DNA of 20,505 nucleotides from Burkholderiales bacterium (GTDB lineage: Bacteria > Pseudomonadota > Gammaproteobacteria > Burkholderiales > Burkholderiaceae_C). The DNA is taken from the NCBI GenBank assembly GCA_005793295.1, contig SXSX01000093.1:1-20505 (forward strand). The letters are read 5' to 3'. A program made the position numbers and the translations under genes. This document shows positions 15,025-20,505 of this stretch, piece after piece (within the stretch, counting starts at the first letter, position 1; each line of letters starts with the position of its first letter). The notes under the pieces were generated by a model. That model did not search any database, was not told where the DNA came from, and was given only the letters and a program-made list of their open reading frames with translations.

Positions 15025-15104
15025 GTCTCAAAAGTGACTTCATCGCATTTTTCGACCCCTACACCCTTTAAGATAAATCCAATGCATTTTTTAAACGATT
15101 CAAG

Positions 15105-16571
15105 ATGAGCGAAACCGAGGAGAAAACTCATCGGTACACCGTCGTGATTGTGGGCGCTGGGTTCGCAGGAATCGGCGCGGCCATTACCTTGAAAAAATTG
15201 GATATTGACTTCGTTGTTCTAGAAAAGGCCACAGAAATTGGCGGCGTTTGGCGTGACAACAGCTACCCCGATTGCGGCTGTGATGTCCCCTCGGCCTTGT
15301 ATTCGTATTCCTTTGCACCCAACCCGTTTTGGGATCGCTTGTTTGCCAAACAAAGCCAAATTAAGCAATACACCCATGACACGGCTGATAAGTTTGGAGT
15401 CATGCCACACGTTCAGCTTCATACCGAGTTGCTGCAGGCGCAGTGGATAAATGACGAGAAGCACTGGCGGCTTGAAACATCACAAGGCCAATTCACCGCA
15501 CCATTTGTCATCATGGCTTGCGGGCCAATGCATGTGCCCATTACGCCGCAGATCAAAGGCATGGAGACTTTTACAGGAAGACAATTTCATTCTTCACAGT
15601 GGGACCACGCATACGACTTTCAACAGCAACGTGTCGCGGTGATTGGCTCAGGCGCATCAGCCATTCAGTTTTTACCCATGTTGCAAAAAAAAGTGAAGCA
15701 ACTCACCTTGTTTCAACGCACAGCGCCGTGGGTATTGCCCAAAATGGATGCGCCCATTTCTAAAAACTGGCAAACCCGATTCCAAAAATTCCCGTTGCTG
15801 CAAACCCTATTCCGAGGATTGCTGTACCTGCAGTTTGAAATGCTCAACAGCAGCCTCAAATACCCTTTTTTTTTAAAACGGCTGCAAAGCGCAGGCCTTA
15901 AAAACATTCGCCGTGGGATCCCAAACCCGCAACTGCGCTCCCAGGTAACGCCCGACTACTCTATCGGCTGCAAACGCATTTTGCAGTCCAACACTTGGTA
16001 CCGTGCTTTGGCGCAGCCTAACGTTCAGGTGGTCTCCGGTATTGCTGAGATTCAAGGCAACCGCTTGCTGTCTAGCGACGGCAAACATTGCGAAGTGGAT
16101 GCCATTGTGTTTGCCACAGGCTTTGAAGTGGCTGATCCACCGATTGCAAAACGTATTGTGGGAGCCAGCGGAAAAACCCTGTCGTCTCACTGGGGCGGAT
16201 CTGCCAGCGCGTATTACGGAACCATGGTGCAAGACTGTCCTAATTTATTTCTCACCTTTGGGCCCAATTTGTATACGTTTTCATCGGCCTTTGTCATCAT
16301 TGAAGCGCAGCTTCAATTCATTGCCTCCGCGCTCAAGGCAGCGCAAAAGAAGAAACTCCGTACGATCGCTGTGAACCCTTTGCGTTTTACAAAATACAAC
16401 ACGCAAGTCCAAGTCGCACTCAAAGACACCGTCTGGAACAGCGGATGCAGCAGTTACTTTATTGACAAAAATGGGCGCAACAGCACCAATTGGCCTTGGA
16501 CCACTTTTTATATGCGTTGGAAATTAGCCCGATTTCATTCCCATGAATTTTTAATAGAGACTGCACTATGA
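15105..16571 (+). CDS. Flavin-containing monooxygenase, Baeyer-Villiger type
   Basis: Such enzymes use FAD and NADPH to insert oxygen into ketones, giving esters or lactones. The 488-residue protein has the FAD Rossmann motif GAGFAG (17-22), the BVMO pattern GGVWRDNSYPDCGCD (46-60), the BVMO fingerprint FTGRQFHSSQWD (156-167), the NADPH motif GSGASA (181-186) and ATGF (337-340). All key elements are present, so it should be active. Substrate is not predictable. It leads a three-gene operon; the stop overlaps the esterase start (ATGA), and an esterase partner is typical for hydrolysing the BVMO ester product. Start ATG 15105 has only a poor Shine-Dalgarno. The gene contains runs of eight A (about 15684) and nine T (15866-15874). 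Confidence 0.92.
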   Translation: MSETEEKTHRYTVVIVGAGFAGIGAAITLKKLDIDFVVLEKATEIGGVWRDNSYPDCGCDVPSALYSYSFAPNPFWDRLFAKQSQIKQYTHDTADKFGVMPHVQLHTELLQAQWINDEKHWRLETSQGQFTAPFVIMACGPMHVPITPQIKGMETFTGRQFHSSQWDHAYDFQQQRVAVIGSGASAIQFLPMLQKKVKQLTLFQRTAPWVLPKMDAPISKNWQTRFQKFPLLQTLFRGLLYLQFEMLNSSLKYPFFLKRLQSAGLKNIRRGIPNPQLRSQVTPDYSIGCKRILQSNTWYRALAQPNVQVVSGIAEIQGNRLLSSDGKHCEVDAIVFATGFEVADPPIAKRIVGASGKTLSSHWGGSASAYYGTMVQDCPNLFLTFGPNLYTFSSAFVIIEAQLQFIASALKAAQKKKLRTIAVNPLRFTKYNTQVQVALKDTVWNSGCSSYFIDKNGRNSTNWPWTTFYMRWKLARFHSHEFLIETAL

Positions 16572-17473
16572 GTATTCAAAATATGGCGCTCAATGCGATC
16601 TTTCGCGCCGCTCAGACCTCAGCCATGCGATTGGACCCCCAGCAGCGCTTTCTTCGCAATCGCAAATTATTGGCGGTCGATCGCAGCCGGGTTAAAAAAT
16701 CCATTCAAGTTCGACCCGACCTCCTTGCCGGCGTGAAGGTGGAATGGATTACGCATGAAAGAAATTCCAACCCATCCCATCTCCCCATCTGCGTTTATTT
16801 TCACGGTGGCGGTTTTGTTGCAGGCAGCCTAAACAGCCACCGGGACATGGCCGCCATGTTGTGCGACAAAGCCAATGTCACGATGCTTATGGTGGACTAC
16901 CGTTTGGCACCCGAGCATCGGTTCCCTGCTGGATTAGACGACGCCCTCACGGTCTACCGTGGGCTGTTAGCTCAAGGGATTTCCGCGAGCCGACTGTGCT
17001 TAGCTGGCGACAGTGCGGGTGGGAATATCACGCTTGCCACAGCGCAAGCCATTCGTGATACCCAACTTCCTGCGCCTAAAGCCTTGGTGTTATTTTCACC
17101 TTGGCTTGATTTGCAAAACAACAGTCCGAGTTGCAGCTCGAATGCACACCATGATGCGATGCTCAACACTCAAATACTCGATGAGTTTGCGCTTTTGTAT
17201 GCCTCTGACTTGCCGCTGGACCATCCGAGAATGTCTCCGTTGCGGGGTAAGGTGACCGACTTGCCGCCATGCCTCATCATTGCGAGCAAGGTTGAGGTTT
17301 TGCGCGATGACGCACGACAACTCTATGAAAAAATTACCACCCAAGGCGGCCGCGCTGAACTGCTGGAGTGGGATAAGCCCCCACATGCTTTTCCAGTGAT
17401 GGCGCGCTTTCTTCCTGAAGGGCGCGAGGCCTTAAAAGCAACGGCCACTTTCATTCAAAAGCAGATGTCATGA
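16568..17473 (+). CDS. Alpha/beta hydrolase, hormone-sensitive lipase family esterase
   Basis: The 301-residue esterase has the HSL oxyanion motif HGGG (79-82), YRLAPEHRFPA (111-121), the nucleophile elbow GDSAGG with S149, and H273 in PPHAFP. At the triad acid position most relatives have DPL; here the segment reads SKVEVLRDD, so E243 probably serves as the acid, as in epsilon-lactone-hydrolase-like members. It is likely cytoplasmic, with no signal peptide. It overlaps both neighbours by ATGA, so it is tightly coupled to the monooxygenase and sulfatase. Cleavage of the monooxygenase's ester or lactone product is the likely role, by inference from the pairing. Confidence 0.92.
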   Translation: MSIQNMALNAIFRAAQTSAMRLDPQQRFLRNRKLLAVDRSRVKKSIQVRPDLLAGVKVEWITHERNSNPSHLPICVYFHGGGFVAGSLNSHRDMAAMLCDKANVTMLMVDYRLAPEHRFPAGLDDALTVYRGLLAQGISASRLCLAGDSAGGNITLATAQAIRDTQLPAPKALVLFSPWLDLQNNSPSCSSNAHHDAMLNTQILDEFALLYASDLPLDHPRMSPLRGKVTDLPPCLIIASKVEVLRDDARQLYEKITTQGGRAELLEWDKPPHAFPVMARFLPEGREALKATATFIQKQMS

Positions 17474-19269
17474 GCAACGTTTTCGTTCGTCGACCCATGG
17501 CTTTCTTTGCCTTGTGGTTTTTTTATCTTGGGATGGTCGCCCAAGCTTCAAGCCCCAAAGCTCCGCCAAATTTCGTTGTTTTGGTGGCCGATGACTGGGG
17601 CTTTACCGACGTGGGGGCCTATGGCAGTGAAATTTCAACGCCGCATCTAGATGCGCTAGCCAAGCAAGGGGCTAAATTTTCAAATTTTCATACCGCATCC
17701 GTTTGCTCGCCCACACGCGCCATGTTGCTGACCGGCGTTGACAACCACCGCAACGGAGTTGGCAATATGCCCGAAACCACGCCGGCAGCCCACGAAGGCA
17801 AGCCGGGCTATGAAGGCGTACTCAACGACCGCGCGGTTACCTTGGCCACCTTACTAAAAGACCGGGGTTACCACACCTACATCACTGGCAAATGGCATTT
17901 AGGAAAAACACCTGCGACCTTGCCAGGCAAACGTGGCTTTGAGCGCTCCTTTATTCAAGCCGATAGCGGCTCAGACAATTGGGAAAACCGCACCTACATG
18001 ATGCTTTACGACAAAGCCTATTGGTTTGAGCAAGACAAAGAAGTTCAGTTACCCAAAGACTTTTACTCATCCACTTTGTTTGTAGACAAAGCCATTGACT
18101 TCATCGACGCGGGTCGGGCCGACGGAAAACCTTTTTTTACCTATATTGGTTTTCAAGCCAACCACATTCCCCTGCAAGCACCCAAGGCGCTCGTAGATAA
18201 ATACAAAGGCCGCTATGACGCGGGTTGGGCGGTGTTGCGACAGGAACGTCATGCCCGTGCTGCCGCATTGGGCCTCATCCCCAAAGGCAGCCCGATGGTG
18301 AGCTTGGCCAGTACCTTGGACTGGAATACGCTAAGCGCAAATGAGAAACGCGAGCATGCGAAACACATGGAGGTTTATGCCGCGATGGCCGAAGCCATGG
18401 ACCATGAAATCGGCCGCTTGGTGTCTCACCTCAAAGCCCGTGGTCAATTTGACAACACCGTTTTTGTATTTTTATCAGACAACGGCTCTGACCCCGCCGA
18501 CCCTTTGAATATCGCTGCATCCCGAGCCTACGTTCGCATGAATTACGACACCCAAGCGCAAGCGCTTGGCGGTAAAGGTACTTTCGCAGCCAACGGGCCA
18601 AGCTGGGCCAGCGCCACGGTGTCGCCTCTGCAAGGGTACAAATATTTCGCTGGCGAAGGCGGCCTGCGCGTGCCCTTAGTCATCAGCGGCATTCCCGGAA
18701 TGACCAAAGACCATCTGTCTTTGGCATTCACCCACGTCACCGACATTGTCCCAACCTTGCTTGAGGCCGTTGGCTTCCCTAACCACCAAGGCAACTACCA
18801 AGGCAAAGCAGTCGAACCCCTAATCGGGCGTAGCATGCTTCCGATGCTCTTGGGTCAAGTTAAAACCGTTCACTCGGCAGATCAACCCATTGGGTATGAA
18901 TTGGCAGGCTCCGCCGCTTTATTCAAAGGTGACTACAAACTGGTAAAAAACATCGCGCCTTTGGGCGATGGGCAATGGCGCTTGTATCACCTGCTCTCCG
19001 ATCCGGGCGAAGTACGCGATATCGCAGCCACCGAGCCCGAACGCTTCAAAACGATGCTTGCGGATTACGAAGCCTACGCCCAAGCCAACGGTGTTTTACC
19101 TATCCCCAAAGATTTTGATCTTCAAAAAAATGGGCTTCGGTTTGGTATTCAGCACTTTCTCATTCCCAAACTTCAAACGATTGCGCCATGGGTTGCTTTG
19201 GTGCTGGTCGTGTTAATTGTTGGATGGGTCCAAATAAGACGCCGCGCCAGACGCAAACCTTCAACATAG
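17470..19269 (+). CDS. Periplasmic arylsulfatase-type sulfatase with C-terminal membrane anchor
   Basis: The 599-residue protein is a type I sulfatase that hydrolyses sulfate esters. After a signal peptide (about 1-26, ending AQA), it has the metal ligands D41-D42 (VADDWG), the formylglycine motif C79-S-P-T-R83 followed by A-x3-TG, K141 and H143 in GKWHLGK, and a later metal-site stretch LSDNGSD. C79 must be converted to formylglycine by an FGE or anSME enzyme; none is encoded here. Near 570-588 lies one hydrophobic helix, then an Arg/Lys-rich tail (IRRRARRK), predicting a periplasmic catalytic domain anchored with its C-terminus in the cytoplasm. The start overlaps the esterase stop (ATGA). 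Substrate unknown. Confidence 0.93.
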   Translation: MSNVFVRRPMAFFALWFFYLGMVAQASSPKAPPNFVVLVADDWGFTDVGAYGSEISTPHLDALAKQGAKFSNFHTASVCSPTRAMLLTGVDNHRNGVGNMPETTPAAHEGKPGYEGVLNDRAVTLATLLKDRGYHTYITGKWHLGKTPATLPGKRGFERSFIQADSGSDNWENRTYMMLYDKAYWFEQDKEVQLPKDFYSSTLFVDKAIDFIDAGRADGKPFFTYIGFQANHIPLQAPKALVDKYKGRYDAGWAVLRQERHARAAALGLIPKGSPMVSLASTLDWNTLSANEKREHAKHMEVYAAMAEAMDHEIGRLVSHLKARGQFDNTVFVFLSDNGSDPADPLNIAASRAYVRMNYDTQAQALGGKGTFAANGPSWASATVSPLQGYKYFAGEGGLRVPLVISGIPGMTKDHLSLAFTHVTDIVPTLLEAVGFPNHQGNYQGKAVEPLIGRSMLPMLLGQVKTVHSADQPIGYELAGSAALFKGDYKLVKNIAPLGDGQWRLYHLLSDPGEVRDIAATEPERFKTMLADYEAYAQANGVLPIPKDFDLQKNGLRFGIQHFLIPKLQTIAPWVALVLVVLIVGWVQIRRRARRKPST

Positions 19270-19345
19270 GTAAGGGAGCGGAGATTCCAGTGAACATGTA
19301 ACTCAACGTATCATCCCGGAGTTGCTTGATAACTACGAGCCCTCC

Positions 19346-20505
19346 ATGTTGCGCATCACTGAACTCAAACTCCCGCTCACCGCCTTGCCCCTTGACGTTC
19401 GTCGCGCGTCCGATGCGCCAAGCGAAACCGACAAAGACCGCGAACCGTTGGCCCATCCGGTTGCTGCGCTGACTGCGCTTGCATGCCACGCGCTTGGAAT
19501 TGCCCCCGAGGCTATCCATAGTCTGCGCGTTTTCAAACGCAGTTTTGATGCGCGTAAGGCGGAAATATTGGCGGTGTTTATTGTCGATATCCGACTGGAT
19601 GCCTCAATGGAAGCGCAGTTGCTTACCCGCTTTGCGAATCATCCGCATATCGGCCCGACCCCCGACATGACTTACACCTTGGTAGCACAGGCCTCCACAC
19701 AGCACCTGCCTCGCCCTGTCGTTGTGGGCTTTGGACCGTGTGGTATTTTTGCGGCTCTTCTGTTGGCGCAAATGGGCTTCAAACCGATTGTTCTGGAGCG
19801 CGGTCCGTCGGTGCGACAGCGCACCAAAGACACTTGGGATTTATGGCGCAAGAGCACCTTGCATCCAGAGAGCAATGTGCAGTTTGGCGAAGGCGGCGCA
19901 GGGACTTTTTCAGACGGCAAGCTGTGGAGCCAAATCAAAGACCCGCGCTATTTGGGCCGCAAGGTCATGAATGAGTTGGTTAACGCCGGCGCGCCTGCTG
20001 ATATTTTGGTTGAGGCCCATCCCCACATCGGAACCTTTAAATTGGTGAAGGTCGTAGAAAACCTGCGGGCTCAGATCATTGCACTCGGAGGTGAGGTGCG
20101 TTTTGGTCAACGCGTGATTGATCTTGACCTGACTGAGGCCCATGGCGGCTTGGTCATGCGCGGGCTCAAAGTGCTGGATTTAGAAAGCGGAAAAACCCAT
20201 ACGCTAGAGGCTAGCCATGTCGTGATAGCGCTGGGACACAGTGCCCGCGATACCTTTGCCATGTTGTACCGCCGCGGTGTGGCGATGCAAGCCAAGCCCT
20301 TCTCTGTGGGCTTTCGCATTGAACATCCCCAAAGCATCATCGACCGCGCCCGCTGGGGCCGCCACGCGGGTCACCCGCTCTTAGGTGCTGCCGACTACAA
20401 GCTGGTTCACCACGCACACAACGGTCGCGGTGTGTACAGCTTTTGCATGTGCCCGGGCGGCACCGTGGTTGCAGCAACCAGCGAAGCCGAGCGTGTGGTG
20501 ACCAA
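19346..20505 (+). CDS. COG2509-type FAD-dependent dehydrogenase (partial, runs off the window)
   Basis: The frame is open from ATG 19346 to the end of the window, giving 386 complete codons; the C-terminus is missing. An N-terminal region (about 1-110) precedes the FAD-binding motif GFGPCGIFAA (128-137) and VLERG. Next comes FGEGGAGTFSDGKLWSQIKDPR (about 180-201), characteristic of the uncharacterised FAD dehydrogenase group that includes Vibrio VP0956. Later segments such as VIALGHSARDTF and KPFSVGFRIEHPQ also fit. The reaction is unknown. The gene lies 76 bases after the sulfatase, with no clear Shine-Dalgarno and no terminator seen between them, so it may be a separate unit or part of that transcript. 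Confidence 0.88.
   Translation, partial: MLRITELKLPLTALPLDVRRASDAPSETDKDREPLAHPVAALTALACHALGIAPEAIHSLRVFKRSFDARKAEILAVFIVDIRLDASMEAQLLTRFANHPHIGPTPDMTYTLVAQASTQHLPRPVVVGFGPCGIFAALLLAQMGFKPIVLERGPSVRQRTKDTWDLWRKSTLHPESNVQFGEGGAGTFSDGKLWSQIKDPRYLGRKVMNELVNAGAPADILVEAHPHIGTFKLVKVVENLRAQIIALGGEVRFGQRVIDLDLTEAHGGLVMRGLKVLDLESGKTHTLEASHVVIALGHSARDTFAMLYRRGVAMQAKPFSVGFRIEHPQSIIDRARWGRHAGHPLLGAADYKLVHHAHNGRGVYSFCMCPGGTVVAATSEAERVVT

Noticed and set aside
1..20505. CRISPR array, insertion sequence or large repeat
   Set aside because: No regularly spaced repeats, transposase-like frames or long terminal inverted repeats were seen on reading both strands.

Overview
The window reads as ordinary chromosome of a betaproteobacterium, most likely Burkholderiales and probably Comamonadaceae. 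The evidence is the gene order (tRNA-Gln, prs, rplY, pth; dapF, DUF484, xerC, rlmI; rsmD, coaD, ferredoxin), the protein sequences, and a type A RNase P RNA. No transposase, phage gene, CRISPR array or plasmid function is visible. Identifications come from reading motifs only; no database search was run.

Layout. (1) Bases 1-2963, plus strand: the 3' end of a tRNA (probably Gln), PRPP synthetase, ribosomal protein L25/Ctc, peptidyl-tRNA hydrolase and a small secreted DUF4124-like protein. (2) Bases 2960-8066, all minus strand, read right to left: dapF, a DUF484 protein, xerC, an internally deleted rlmI, a glutathione S-transferase, rsmD, coaD and a YfhL-type ferredoxin. Spacing is tight and one or two long transcripts are likely. 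(3) Bases 8146-9896, plus strand: a metallo-beta-lactamase-fold hydrolase coupled to an S4-domain pseudouridine synthase homologue that has lost the usual catalytic aspartate. (4) Bases 9900-12821: an XRE-cupin regulator facing away from a two-gene threonine catabolic operon (SDR-type threonine dehydrogenase and Kbl). (5) Bases 12826-14229: rnpB on the minus strand and cysK on the plus strand. (6) Bases 14196-19269: a crotonase-family gene facing away from a three-gene operon joined by ATGA overlaps, encoding a Baeyer-Villiger-type flavin monooxygenase, an HSL-family esterase and a membrane-anchored periplasmic sulfatase. (7) Bases 19346 to the end: a COG2509-type FAD protein cut off by the window edge.

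How the genes work together. Most genes serve housekeeping roles: nucleotide and CoA precursors, translation, diaminopimelate and cysteine synthesis, chromosome dimer resolution and RNA processing. The Kbl/dehydrogenase pair converts threonine to glycine plus acetyl-CoA. The most accessory-looking part is the monooxygenase-esterase-sulfatase operon. Its gene set fits stepwise breakdown of a sulfated alcohol or ketone: sulfate removal outside the cytoplasm, ketone-to-ester oxygenation, then ester cleavage. That pathway is an inference.

The observations most worth checking are the RlmI protein reduced to its PUA domain plus C-terminal tail, the pseudouridine synthase with Glu for Asp, the coupled three-gene operon with a 17-bp inverted repeat in its divergent promoter region, and the stacked RNA hairpins in the prs-rplY leader. 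I saw no clear evidence of a wholly new defence or mobile system.
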